64,000 nt of DNA from Streptomyces spongiae (GCF_009377185.1 NZ_VJZC01000004.1:1-64000), one strand, 5' to 3'. Shown: positions 52,970-62,781, counted from the stretch's first letter. Translations and numbers: made by a program. The notes: generated by a model not told the origin, from the letters alone.

Positions 52970-53800
52970 GTGAGTGAGCGCAAGCCCTACAAGACCGACG
53001 TGAGCGACGAGCAGTGGATGCTGGTCGAGCCAGTGATCACCGCGTGGAAGGCCGCTCATCCTTCGGTCAGCGGCCATCAGGGCCGGTACGCGATGCGGGA
53101 GATCGTCAACGCACTGCTCTACCAGGGCCGGACCGGTTGCCAGTGGGAGCTGCTCCCACACGACTTTCCGCCGCCCGGCGCGGTGAAGTACTACTTCTAC
53201 ACCTGGCGCGACGACGGCATCGATCAGACCATTCACGACCTGCTGCGCTGGCAGGTGCGGGAAATGGCGCGTCGGAAGGCGGACCCGAGCCTGGTGGTGC
53301 TCGACACCCAGAGCGTGCACGCGGCGGCCGGAGTGCCCGCTGAGTCGACGGGGCGTGACGCGGCAAAAAAAGTACCGGGCCGCAAGCGCGGCCTGGCCGT
53401 TGACGTTCTGGGGTTGGTGATCGCGGTAGTCGTGGCGGCCGCGTCGGCGCACGAGAACGCCGTCGGCATCGCGCTGCTGGACAAGGTCGCCGCCGACACC
53501 GACACCGTGGAGAAGGCCCTGGTCGACCAGGGCTTCAAGAACGCCGTCGTCGCGCACGGGGAGAAGGTGGGCATCGAGGTGGAGGTCGTGGAGCGCAATC
53601 CCGCACAGACCGGGTTCGTTCCCCAGGCCAAGCGGTGGGTCGTGGAGCGCGCCTATGGGATCTTGATGCTGCACCGCAGGCTGGTGCGCGACTACGAGCA
53701 TCTGCCCCGCAGTTCGGAGTCGCGGGTGTACTGGGCGATGACCGCGGTGATACTGCGTCGGCTGACCTCGGCGACCGTGCCGACCTGGCGCACCGCATGA
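52970..53800 (+). mobile_element. IS5-family transposase (complete)
   Basis: A 276-residue DDE transposase. It has an N-terminal helix-turn-helix-like DUF4096 region (KTDVSDEQWMLVEPVITAW, GCQWELLPHDFPPPGAVKYY), the first Asp in VVLDTQSVHAAA, the second in EKALVDQGFKNAV, and Glu in RWVVERAYGILMLHRR, all in normal order, so it should be functional. It starts with GTG. A run of seven A at 53365-53371 inside the gene is a potential slippage site. The accessory gene begins at the stop codon as ATGA. Terminal inverted repeats could not be fixed by eye. Confidence 0.85.
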
Positions 53801-54218
53801 CCGGCGGGGAGCTGACCCTCGGCGCGGTGCTGGCACGGCTGGAGGAGCGGGAACGCGAGATCACCGCGCAGGCCGAGACGACGCGGGAACAGATCACGCA
53901 GCTGACCGCACAGCTCGACGAACTCGGCCGGGCCGCCGAAGAAGTCCGGATCACCCGAAAGACACTGCTGGGGCTGCCCGACCCGCAACCACCCGCGCCG
54001 CCGGCATCGAAGCTGCCGGATCATCCGGCCTATCAGCAGATCATGGCGGTGTTCACGCGGCCGACCATCCGCTGCGGGCCCGGCAGGTGTGCGAGGCGAT
54101 GGACCTGCCGGTCGCGCCCAACAACATCAACAACGTCCGCCTCAAGCTCAAGCGGCTGGCCGACCGCGGAATCCTGGCCGAGACCGAGCCAGGCTTGTTC
54201 ACCCAGCCCCGGCCGTAG
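53797..54218 (+). pseudogene. IS-linked coiled-coil / winged-helix accessory gene, frameshifted
   Basis: The start overlaps the transposase stop. The first frame gives a coiled coil (VLARLEEREREITAQAETTR, EQITQLTAQLDELGRAAEEV) and LPDHPAYQQIMAVF. After a frame change near 54055 the product continues as HPLRARQVCEAMDLPVAPNN, INNVRLKLKRLADRGILAE and TEPGLFTQPRP before a TAG. Together they make a protein of about 140 residues with a DNA-binding-like C-terminus. The length from start to stop is not a multiple of three, so one base is lost. Confidence 0.65.
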
Positions 54219-54368
54219 CCGACCGACGTCGCCACGACCTGCCCGCTTGTCCCGCACGAAACGAAGAATCGGGCATCAGGTCTCATACCGCCCTCTGAGG
54301 AATACGCGACTCCCGACTACGCGAGGGCGCCAGTGCGATACCCCTGAAACGGCTTCAATGCGTGAGCG

Positions 54369-55217
54369 TCAGCCACTGGGACGCCGCCCCATCGTGGTCA
54401 TCATGCCGGGGGAGAGTTCGGTGAAGTCGGGGTCGCTGAAGGAGGCCAGGGCGTCGGCCAGTACCGAGGAGTCAAGGTCGGAATGAGTGAGTAGCCGATC
54501 GTGCAGCTGGCCCCAGGTCAGCCGCCAGAAGCGCGCTGCCGACGAACGGTGGTCGGCGGAGGGCAGGAAGACTTCGGTGCGGACATCGCACAGGCCCTCC
54601 TTCCGAAGCAGACTCGGAGTGGTGGGGACCCAGGAGATGTCCGTGCCGATGGTGGAGCGCAGTACGTCCCACATGGCAGACATCACGCGCCGGTAGGGCG
54701 TCGGCTCGATCAGGTCGGTGCTCAGGTCGACGAAGTCCGAGAGCACCAACCAGCCTCCGGGGGCCACCAGGGAGGCCAGTCCACTCATCATCTCGGGCCA
54801 TGTCCGTTGATGCATGAGCACGAACCGGGCATGAACCAGGTCAAAGGTCCCGAGTGCGGAAAGTGAATCTCGGTCTGTGAGATCAACCTTCATGGAGCGC
54901 AAGTTGTCGTGGCGAGCGGACAGTTGTTCCAGCAGCCGTACGTCGCGATCCGCCGCGACGACCTCCCCATCGGGGACGTGCGTGGCCAGCCATGCGGCGA
55001 GGACGCCTGGTCCGGAGCCGGCATCAAGACAACGCCATGCAGCCTGAGGATCGAGCCTGAGGATCTGGCTTTTGCTGATGTGGTCGTAGGTGCTGCTGAG
55101 TGCCGCCAGGCGGGCTGGCTCGTCATCGAGGTCCTGGGTGAAGACCGCGTCGCCATAACGTTCGCGATCGTTGGGAGAATGCGCTGAAAACGTCTCGGGC
55201 TCGCTCACACCCTTCAT
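54369..55217 (-). CDS. SAM-dependent methyltransferase
   Basis: A 282-residue class I methyltransferase. The SAM motif is CLDAGSGPGVLAAWLATHVP, then the acidic GEVVAADRDVRLLE, LTDRDSLSALGTFDLVHARF and the post-motif APGGWLVLSDFVDL. The C-terminal part is specific and unassigned. The ATG giving MKGVSEPETF is preferred; a longer frame is Arg/Pro-rich. The sequence TMKGV also offers a GTG three codons on. Genes on either side (IS element, GH36) give no functional hint. Confidence 0.85.
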   Translation of the reverse strand: MKGVSEPETFSAHSPNDRERYGDAVFTQDLDDEPARLAALSSTYDHISKSQILRLDPQAAWRCLDAGSGPGVLAAWLATHVPDGEVVAADRDVRLLEQLSARHDNLRSMKVDLTDRDSLSALGTFDLVHARFVLMHQRTWPEMMSGLASLVAPGGWLVLSDFVDLSTDLIEPTPYRRVMSAMWDVLRSTIGTDISWVPTTPSLLRKEGLCDVRTEVFLPSADHRSSAARFWRLTWGQLHDRLLTHSDLDSSVLADALASFSDPDFTELSPGMMTTMGRRPSG

Positions 55218-55628
55218 GGTAGGAAGTGCAGGTGACTCGAGAGCAGGGGAAAATGCCTCTGATTTACGAGACAAACAGGACGGGTGGGGCGTTCGCGTGT
55301 CGCTGCGGGTGCGCCGGGGTTCCACGGCGCCCGGACGTCGTGCGGGTCTGTCCTTCTCTCGTCGGCCTGGTGGGCGAAGCCTGCTCGTCTGCACATCTGG
55401 CGCGCGATCCGCCTCGTCTTCGTGGTGACACCGTCGGGGGCGTTGATGTACAGAAGCGTGGGCGCGGCGATCACGGCGTCGCTGTCCCGTTCCAGGCTGC
55501 CGGGCAGCCCGTTCAGGTCAAGACGCACTACTGTCCCGGCGGCCCCGCTTGCGGGGAGAGGGGTACCGCAACTACTGTCCCTCGACGGTAAGCGCTTTCT
55601 TTCTCTGATGCCCCCGGAGCCTGCCGCC
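55218..55628. other. Intergenic region before the GH36 gene
   Basis: No gene is convincing. A minus-strand frame contains RLDLNGLPGSLERDSDAVIA, which I do not recognise. The 3' part carries the LacI-type operator at 55587. Confidence 0.4.
55587..55599. promoter_or_regulatory. Classical LacI-type sugar operator before the GH36 gene
   Basis: GGTAAGCGCTTTC contains the AAGCGCTT palindrome typical of carbohydrate LacI repressors. It lies 30 bases before the ATG of the alpha-galactosidase-like gene. It differs from the island operator, so another LacI protein outside the window would bind it. Confidence 0.55.
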
Positions 55629-57839
55629 ATGTCCGTCACCTATCTGCGCTGGGGCACGGACGAACTGTCCCTGCTCCTCTCGTACGCCCCCGCAGGCCCC
55701 GTAAGACTGTTGGCGGCGGGCAGCCCCGACGAACTGCCCGACCCCGCACGCGAACCGGAGCTGTGTGCCCGGCTCGCGCACCGGGCCCTGCCCCTGGTCG
55801 AGATCCAGCTCGCGGGCAGCGGACGTATCGGCACCTCGGGCAAGCGCCATGTGGACGGCGCCGCCGCACGCGCGCTGCGCTACGCCGGCCACGAGGAGGA
55901 CCGGAAGCGGATGGGCGACGAGGACCTGCGGACCCTACGGGTACGCATGGCCGACGAGAGCACCGGTCTGCGGGTCACCGTCTCCTGCGGAATCCGCGAG
56001 GGGCTGCCGGTCCTGAGCACCGAGGCGCACGTGGAGAACGACGGTGAGGGCCCGCTCACGCTGGAGTACGTGTCCTCCTTCGCCCTCTCCAACCTGGCCC
56101 GCCACCTCGCCGAGGACCGGCGCTGGGAGGACGGCCTCTCCCTGTGGCTGGCCGCCAACCCCTGGAGCGGCGAGTTCCGCTGGTCCCGGGCCACCCTGGC
56201 CGAGCGCGGCATGTACGACGTGGGCATGGTGCCGTTCGGCCAAACCGGCTCCAAGAACCGCGTCGCCGTCACCAGCACCGGCTCCTGGTCCTCCTCCGAG
56301 TACCTGCCGATGGGCTGCCTGGAGGAGACGGCCACCGGCCGCGCCCTGTTGTGGCAGATCGAGCACAACGGCTCCTGGCACGCCGAGGTCGCCGACCGCT
56401 TCGGCGATGTGTACATCGCCCTGTCCGGCCCCACCGACCGCGAGCACCAGTGGCGCCGCAGGCTCGCGCCGGGCGAGTCCTTCCGTACCGTCCCGGTCGC
56501 CGTGGCGTTCGTCGAGGAGGGCGGGTTCGAGGCCGCGATCACCGAGATGACCCGCCACCGCCGGGCGACCCGGCGGCCCCATCCCGACCTCAAGGGTCTG
56601 CCGGTCGTCTTCAACGACTTCATGAACAGCCTCATGGGCGAGCCGAGTACCGAGGCCCTGCTGCCGCTGGTCGACGCGGCGGCAGCGGCGGGCGCCGAGT
56701 ACTTCTGCATCGACGCCGGCTGGTTCGACGACGAACCGCCCGGTGTCGTCGGCCCCGGCGGGGTGCCCGGCTGGTGGGACGCACCGGGGGAGTGGGAGGA
56801 GTCGGCCCGACGGTTCCCCGGCGGACTGAAGGAAGTACTCGGCCACATCCGCGGGGCCGGCATGGTTCCCGGGCTCTGGCTCGAACCGGAGGTCGTCGGG
56901 GTGCGCGGCCCCGTCGCCGCCGCCCTGCCCGACGAGGCGTTCTTCCGCAGGGACGGCGTACGGCTTACGGAGTGGGGCCGTCACCAGCTCGATCTGCGCC
57001 ACCCGGCCGCACGCGCCCACCTCGACGCCGTGGTGGACCGGCTGGTGCGCGAGTACGAGGTCGGCTACCTCAAGCTCGACTACAACATCGACATCGGCCC
57101 CGGCACGGACGGCCCCGTTACCGGAACGGGCGACGGACCGGGGGAGGGCCTCCTCGGGCACAACAGGGCCTACCTCGACTGGCTCGACGGCGTCCTCGAC
57201 CGGCACCCCGGCCTGGTCCTGGAGAGCTGCGCGGCCGGCGGCAGCCGTACCGACCACGCCACCCTCTCCCGGCTGCCCATCCACTCGGTCACCGACCAGC
57301 AGGACTTCCGCCTGCTGCCCGCCATCGCCGCCGCCGCTCCCACGGCGGTCACCCCGGAGCAGGGCGCGATCTGGGCCTACCCGCTCGCGGAGCACACCGA
57401 GGCCGAACTCGGCATGGTCCTGGTGTCGGCGATGCTCGGCCGGGTCCACCTCAGCGGGCGTCCCGACCAGCTGACGCCGGGACAGGCCGTCGTGGTGCGG
57501 CGGGCGGTGGAGACGTACAAGACCTACCGCCACCTGCTGCCGAACGCCCGGCCGCACTGGCCGCTGGGCCTTCCCGGCTGGCGCGACGGCTGGCTCGCCC
57601 TGGCCCTGAGCACCGACGACGGTACGACCCTGCTGGCCCTGTGGCGCCGCGACGGCGCACCGGAGTCGGTCACCCTCCCGCTGCCCTGGGTGACCGCGAC
57701 GGACGAGGCACCACGGGTGCTGTTCACGGCCGGTCCCCGGCCGACGTGCGCCTGGGACGGTCAGGGCCGTGTCCTGGGCGCGCGTCTGCCGGCCGAACGG
57801 TCCGCGGTGCTCCTCGCCTTCGGCGAGAAGCTCGGCTGA
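55629..57839 (+). CDS. GH36-family alpha-galactosidase
   Basis: A 736-residue glycoside hydrolase. It has an N-terminal beta-supersandwich domain (about 1-330), a TIM barrel with FNDFMNSLMGEPSTEALLPL, YFCIDAGWFDD, GLWLEPEVVG, the nucleophile Asp in YLKLDYNIDIG, LESCAAGGSRTD and the acid/base Asp in SVTDQQDF, then a C-terminal beta domain. All catalytic elements are present. The ATG giving MSVTYLRWG has GGAG nine bases upstream. No signal peptide, so it acts inside the cell on imported galactosides. Confidence 0.92.
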   Translation: MSVTYLRWGTDELSLLLSYAPAGPVRLLAAGSPDELPDPAREPELCARLAHRALPLVEIQLAGSGRIGTSGKRHVDGAAARALRYAGHEEDRKRMGDEDLRTLRVRMADESTGLRVTVSCGIREGLPVLSTEAHVENDGEGPLTLEYVSSFALSNLARHLAEDRRWEDGLSLWLAANPWSGEFRWSRATLAERGMYDVGMVPFGQTGSKNRVAVTSTGSWSSSEYLPMGCLEETATGRALLWQIEHNGSWHAEVADRFGDVYIALSGPTDREHQWRRRLAPGESFRTVPVAVAFVEEGGFEAAITEMTRHRRATRRPHPDLKGLPVVFNDFMNSLMGEPSTEALLPLVDAAAAAGAEYFCIDAGWFDDEPPGVVGPGGVPGWWDAPGEWEESARRFPGGLKEVLGHIRGAGMVPGLWLEPEVVGVRGPVAAALPDEAFFRRDGVRLTEWGRHQLDLRHPAARAHLDAVVDRLVREYEVGYLKLDYNIDIGPGTDGPVTGTGDGPGEGLLGHNRAYLDWLDGVLDRHPGLVLESCAAGGSRTDHATLSRLPIHSVTDQQDFRLLPAIAAAAPTAVTPEQGAIWAYPLAEHTEAELGMVLVSAMLGRVHLSGRPDQLTPGQAVVVRRAVETYKTYRHLLPNARPHWPLGLPGWRDGWLALALSTDDGTTLLALWRRDGAPESVTLPLPWVTATDEAPRVLFTAGPRPTCAWDGQGRVLGARLPAERSAVLLAFGEKLG

Positions 57840-57862
57840 CCTGGGGTCCCGAAAAGAGCCGC

Positions 57863-57899
57863 GGTTCACCGCATGCCGGGGACAGGGCCGGGGTGAACC
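57863..57899 (+). terminator. Hairpin after the GH36 gene
   Basis: GGTTCACC and GGTGAACC form an eight-base stem with a 21-base GC-rich loop 23 bases after the stop codon. Confidence 0.45.
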
Positions 57900-58015
57900 T
57901 CCTGGCTGAACTGACCTACGACAGAGGGTGTTGCACGGTGGCCCGCGAACGTGGCCGATGTTCACCGGGCGGCCGTGTGAGGGACAGACGCCCGGTGGAG
58001 CGGTCTGGGGAAGCG

Positions 58016-58988
58016 TCACGGTGCCTTGTACTGCCACCAGACGGCCATGTACGCCACGGCCAGGGACGAGGCGATGCTCTGCAGTGTGGTGTAGTGACGG
58101 CCGCCGAGCCAGTAGTCCACCGCCCGCCCGTCCTGGAGGCGGCTGCGGAGGTAGTTCGACATGGTGGCCCAGTTGTTGGTCAGCGCGACGCCTTGGCTGC
58201 CGAGCTGGTAGCCGCCGGTTCCCTCCAAGGATCGAGGCGATCCCGCCGCCGACGTCGTCGAATCGAGCGCCCTCGGCGAATGCCGTGATGAGCGTGGTGA
58301 TTGACGTGGCATCCTGCTCCAAGGTGCTGTTGGCGTTCTGCAGGCCGTTGATAGCCCCCCGGATGGTTTGGAGGGAGATGTTCAGCGCTTCCCGTGAGAA
58401 GTTCCCGGTCCGCGCCAGATAGGTGTAGTCCGCCTGACGCATCCAGGTCGTAGCCACCTGGGCGGCATTCACAGGGTTGTTGGGACCCCCGTTGTTCATG
58501 TTGTAGTAGATGTTCTCCGCGTGGTCGTACCACCCGTAGACGTACAGGTTGGCAGTGTTCATCACCAGGGTCAGCTGGGGTGCCCCGGTCGCTGCCTGAA
58601 GGTGCACCCCGAAATAGTCGTTGTGGTCGCTCGGGACCTCCGCGATGACCGAGTCGTACAGCGTGCTCGCCCTCACCCGGTTCCGAATGGCGTTGATGCC
58701 CGCGATGTACGAGTCCCTGGCTTGTGCCGCAGTGCCGCCGAGGTTGATCGATATGTTGGTGCTGATCGCGTTGGCGGCGACAGTCTGGGCGTGGATCGTC
58801 TTGTTGGGGGCGTCCGCCTGCGTTGCCAGGGTTGTTCCGGGCTGCCCGGCAAGCAGTACTGCACCGGCCGCGGTGGCGGCGAGGGTGCAGGTTATTCGCC
58901 TGCGTGATGCGAGACGAGATACCCATGGGGTGGTACGAGTTCCTTCGGGCTCCCGCATGAATGCGGGGTTCTTCAACGAATCGGCCAT
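58016..58988 (-). pseudogene. Secreted ribosome-inactivating protein (RIP, rRNA N-glycosidase), frameshifted
   Basis: A signal peptide (RRRITCTLAATAAGAVLLAG) leads to a ricin-A-chain-like fold: SINLGGTAAQARDSYIAGIN at about 80-99, VMNTANLYVYGWYD with the adenine-stacking Tyr149, GNFSREALNISL, and the catalytic pair in ITAFAEGARFDDV (Glu239, Arg242). A single extra base near 58226 shifts the frame; downstream the other frame supplies the family end (GVALTNNWATMSNYLRSRLQ with the conserved Trp, then SIASSLAVAYMAVWWQYKAP and a stop). The joined protein would be about 324 residues. A second active-site Tyr appears as Phe197 (GNFSRE). If the shift is real, the truncated product still keeps Glu and Arg. 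Confidence 0.8.
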
Positions 58989-59262
58989 GATTTCTGAGTC
59001 TCCTGATTCTCGACACGCGGATCTCTGTGCGCTCGATTCCCGTGGTCATCCGCGCCCCTGCGATCGGGCCGAGCCAAGGGGCCGGGCCCCGCAGCCGTTT
59101 TCGGTCGGTGCGCGTCACATCGAGAAGGATCGCCGCGGAGCCACCCGGGCACATGCGTAGTTCGCACGGGGCCGATACCTATTTCGGGCGCCCTCACCGG
59201 TAGACCCGGGTAGCGAATTTGGGCAATCAGGATGAAATCCTCGCATCGGCAGGATCGCTGCG

Positions 59263-60875
59263 ATGAGCGCACCTTCGCTCGGTCATGTCGATCGATCTTG
59301 TCGGGACCTGCTTGCGCTGTGCACTCCACTCCAACGAAGCGGGTGGCAGCCGCGAACCGCTCTTCGCGCTCCATCGAATGACTGGCCCAGCCGCCAGGAG
59401 TCCCTGGCTGTCGGCTACATCTGGCGGGACACCGAACCGCTGCGCCTGCGGCACCACTGGAAATCGACCGTGCTCCTCGCCGCCGGGTTCTCGATCCTGT
59501 TGATCCTCTTCGGTGACGCCCGGGTCACGCCCTGGGTCACCAGCGCCTCGGCGGAGGACGGCGACCGGATCACGCAGAACATCGGCGGAACGGTCGATCT
59601 GTACGACACCTCACAAATGCACTCCGTCCAACTGGAGTTCGGCGAGGACGGCTATCAGGACATGATCGACATGTACAGGGAGGACAACGGGAAGGAGTAC
59701 ATCAAGGCCGATCTGACCATCGACGGGACGTTCATCGACAGCGTCGGTATCCGTCTGAAGGGGAACTCCACCCTGCGCTCGCTCGCCGGTGACGGCTCCG
59801 GCGGCGGGGCGGCGGCGGTATGGGTGGCGGTATGGCGGGCGAAGGCCTGCTGAGCGTCAGCCTCTCGGCCGACAAGCCGCAGGAGCTGCCGTGGCTCATC
59901 AAGATCGACGAGTATGTCGAGGGCCGCGCCTACCAGGGCCACCAGCAGTTCTCCCTGCGTCCCGGCAGCGACGAGAACCTCCCCCTGAACGAGGCCGTCT
60001 CGCTCGAACTCCTGGACTCCTCCGACCAGAACGGCCTGCGCTACGGCGTCAGCACCGTCACGGTCAACAACGGTGAGGCGGCCACCCGGCTCTTCATGGA
60101 GAACCCGGACAAGGGCTACGTCCAGCACACGCTCGGCGACAACGGCGTGCTCTACAAGTCCTACGCCTCAAGCAGCTTCGCCTACGAGGGCGATGACCCG
60201 ACCGCGTACGAAGACAGCTTCAAACAGGTGACCAAGAAAAGGAGTCAGAACCTCCAGCCGGTCATCGACCTCATCAAGTGGGTGGAGACCGCCTCGGACG
60301 AGGAGTTCGCCGAAGACCTCGAGGAGCACCTCGACGTCGAGTCCTTCGCCAAGTACGCGGCCACCCAGAACCTGCTCCTGAACTTCGACGACATGAGCGG
60401 ACCGGGCCGCAACTACTACCTGTGGTACGACCTGGACACGAAGAAGTTCACGGTCCTGGGCTGGGACTTCAACGCGACCTTCAGCGGAAGCACCGACGCC
60501 GGCCCGGAGGACGAGATCAGCATGGGCGGCATGGGGGGCGCCGACGGCATGGAGATGCCCGAGGGCGGCTCCCCGGCGGAGGCGAAGGCCAAGGCGGCCA
60601 GGGCGGAGGCGCCGCGGGGATGATGTCCGGTCACCCCGCTCAAGGACCGTTTCCTGGAGCTGGACACCTTCGACGAGGTCTACGAGCAGGCGTACGCCGA
60701 TCTGTACCAGGCGTTCTTCGGGTCCGGCACGGCGCTCGACGCCCTGGCCGACCTTGCGGAGACCGCCGAGTCCGTCGGCACGGACGTCACCGACAAGGCG
60801 GAGCAACTGGGCTCCACCATCGAAGCGCGCACCAAGGCCCTGGCCGACCACGAGGTGATCACCAGCAACAGCTGA
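59263..60875 (+). pseudogene. CotH-kinase-like protein with several frameshifts
   Basis: There is one N-terminal membrane anchor (WKSTVLLAAGFSILLILFGD). The first frame then carries MHSVQLEFGEDGYQDMIDMY and the CotH motif SVGIRLKGNSTLRS; a shift near 59812 in a glycine-codon run leads to WLIKIDEYVEGRAYQGHQQF, NYYLWYDLDTKKFTVLGWDF and NATF. Two further shifts near 60595 and 60635 in another glycine-rich stretch are needed to reach LKDRFLELDTFDEVYEQAYA and the stop after HEVITSNS. All breaks lie in GC homopolymer-like repeats, so sequencing error is as likely as decay. The start is uncertain. CotH proteins are surface protein kinases or adhesion factors. Confidence 0.7.
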
Positions 60876-60900
60876 TCACACGGCAGTACGACTCCCGCCC

Positions 60901-60932
60901 CTGGGGCCCGGCTCGACGGAGCCGGGCCCCAG
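60901..60932. terminator. Perfect 14-bp bidirectional terminator
   Basis: CTGGGGCCCGGCTC and GAGCCGGGCCCCAG pair exactly around the loop GACG. It lies between the convergent CotH-like and ThuA-like genes, 25 bases and 6 bases from their stops. Confidence 0.8.
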
Positions 60933-60938
60933 GCATCG

Positions 60939-61604
60939 TCAGGCGTGCCTGTTCTCCGGGCGGGTTCGGGCCGCCCAGGCGATCCCACCCAGCAGATGGG
61001 CCATGAAGTCGGGGTCGCGGTAGGCCTCGGAGGCGTGTCCGAGCGCGGTGTAGAAGACGCGGCCCTCGCCTTCGTCGCGGCACCACGCCAGGGGGTGGTC
61101 GTCGCCCATCCCGCCGCCTTCGTACGACGACTCGTCGGCGCGGACGAGGACGCGGACCCGTTCGCGGGGGTTGCTGCGGAAGTCGTACCACTCGTCGGTG
61201 AAGTCCCAGACGGTGGGCAGGTGTTGCGTGGCGGGGTGGTCAGGGTCCTCGACCACCACCTTGCCGGGCTGGTGGACGGGGTGGCGGTCGAAGCGGGCGC
61301 CCAGCAGGCCGCCGTAGTACGGCCAGTCGTACTCCGTGCAGGCCGCGGCGTGCACGCCGACGAAGCCGCCACCGGAGCCGACGTACTCGGCGAGACGCTC
61401 ACGGCCGGCGGGGGTGAGCACCTCGCCGCTGGTGGACAGGAACACCACCGCCGCGTATCCCTCCAGCGGGGCCTCCAGGGCCGCCGGGTCCTCGCTGTGT
61501 TCGACCATGAGACCGTCCAGGGCCTGCAAGGCGGTGACCGCGTCCGGGATGGAGTCGTGGCGGTAGCCGGTGGTACGGGTGTACACGAGCAGGCGGATGG
61601 TCAT
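60939..61604 (-). CDS. ThuA-like domain protein
   Basis: A 221-residue protein with the class I glutamine-amidotransferase-like ThuA fold. Landmarks are RLLVYTRTTGYRHDSIPDAV, AVVFLSTSGEVL, GFVGVHAAACTEYDWPYYGG, PLAWCRDEGEGRVFYTALGH and FMAHLLGGIAWAA. ThuA was described in trehalose use in rhizobia, but many actinobacterial members have no known substrate. Normal length. The upstream frame extends but the ATG giving MTIRLLVYTR matches family starts. Confidence 0.88.
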   Translation of the reverse strand: MTIRLLVYTRTTGYRHDSIPDAVTALQALDGLMVEHSEDPAALEAPLEGYAAVVFLSTSGEVLTPAGRERLAEYVGSGGGFVGVHAAACTEYDWPYYGGLLGARFDRHPVHQPGKVVVEDPDHPATQHLPTVWDFTDEWYDFRSNPRERVRVLVRADESSYEGGGMGDDHPLAWCRDEGEGRVFYTALGHASEAYRDPDFMAHLLGGIAWAARTRPENRHA

Positions 61605-61864
61605 ACCGCCGAGTTTAGGGCCAGGCCTCCGCATGTCCTGAGGGCTCCCGAGGCGGCATCTCGCATGTCGACGATCCGTGTCCCGGGTCGGCTGACCTCG
61701 GCAGGGGTTCCTGCGCGAGCAGGCTAGCCTGACAAGTGAGTGATGTGGATCACCCTGTCTGTGATGGTTCTCCAAGTGAAAATTCCTTCACTATGGCGCC
61801 GGTCTCCCCTGGAGCGCCCGCCTCCAGATCCTGGCCCCGCGTCGGCCCGAACCAAGGAGTGGCC

Positions 61865-62707
61865 ATGACCTCCGCCCCACTGCTCTTCCTGCACGGCTAT
61901 TGGCACGGTGCTTGGTGCTGGAGTGAGGTCATCGCCAGGGTGACGGCGGCCGGTCGGCAAGCAGCCGCGGTCGACATGGCGGGGCATGGGCTGAACGCCC
62001 GTCGGCCGGAGTGTCTCTCCCGGCGCCCCTTCGATCCTGACGCGGTCGCCACGGAGGTCTCTCCGGTGGCGAGTGTCGGCTTGGACGAAGCGGCTGAGCT
62101 TCTCGTCTCGCAGATCAGGCAGGTCGGCCGCGGAGGCCCGGTCACCGTGGTGGCCCACAGCATGAGCGGCACCGTACTGACACGAGCGGCCCAGCAGGCA
62201 CCGGAGCTGGTCGGACACATGGTGTACCTGACGGCGTTCATGCCGGCCTCGGACGTCCCGGCTCTCGCGTACATCCAGTCGGCCGAGAACGAGGGCGAGC
62301 TCGTGATGCCGTCGCTGCGTGCCGACCCCGCTGTGATCGGCGCGCTGCGCTTCGATCTCGCGTCGGAGGACGCCGCCTACCGGCAGCAGTTGCGCCAGGC
62401 GCTATTCGGCGACGTGGATCCGGTCGTCGCCGACGCCGCACTCGGTCTGCTGTCGCCCGATGCCCCGGCCGGAATCGCGCTGGGTGCCACCACCCTGACC
62501 CGGAGTGGCTGGGGATCGATTCCGCGTACATATGTCACCTGCGCGCAGGACATGGCCGTACGCCCGGCGGTGCAGCGCCGGCTCATCGCGGAAGCCGACG
62601 CCGCCTTCCCGGACAACCCCACCTCCGTGGTGGCGCTGAACGCATCCCACTCACCGTTCCTGTCGGTGCCGGACCAGGTCGCGGACATCGTCACGAAGCT
62701 GGGCTGA
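61865..62707 (+). CDS. Alpha/beta-hydrolase (EstA / hydroxynitrile-lyase-like group)
   Basis: A 280-residue hydrolase. The oxyanion segment LLFLHGYWHGAWCWSEVIAR, the nucleophile elbow in VVAHSMSGTVLTRAA, an acidic residue in CAQDMAVRP and the catalytic His in NASHSPFLSVPD form a complete triad. AAGGAG precedes this ATG. It is convergent with the ferredoxin-reductase pair and has no operon partner. The group includes esterases of small aromatic or plant-type esters. Confidence 0.88.
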   Translation: MTSAPLLFLHGYWHGAWCWSEVIARVTAAGRQAAAVDMAGHGLNARRPECLSRRPFDPDAVATEVSPVASVGLDEAAELLVSQIRQVGRGGPVTVVAHSMSGTVLTRAAQQAPELVGHMVYLTAFMPASDVPALAYIQSAENEGELVMPSLRADPAVIGALRFDLASEDAAYRQQLRQALFGDVDPVVADAALGLLSPDAPAGIALGATTLTRSGWGSIPRTYVTCAQDMAVRPAVQRRLIAEADAAFPDNPTSVVALNASHSPFLSVPDQVADIVTKLG

Positions 62708-62781
62708 CAGCAGGCGTGGCGGCGACGGACACGCCCTGTCGACGCGGTCCGCGCCGACAGCGGTTCACCACCAAGGGGATG

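Noticed and set aside
55284..55628. N-terminal extension of the GH36 protein
   Set aside because: GH36 proteins start with the beta-sandwich; the extra 115 residues are unlike it and contain the operator site.
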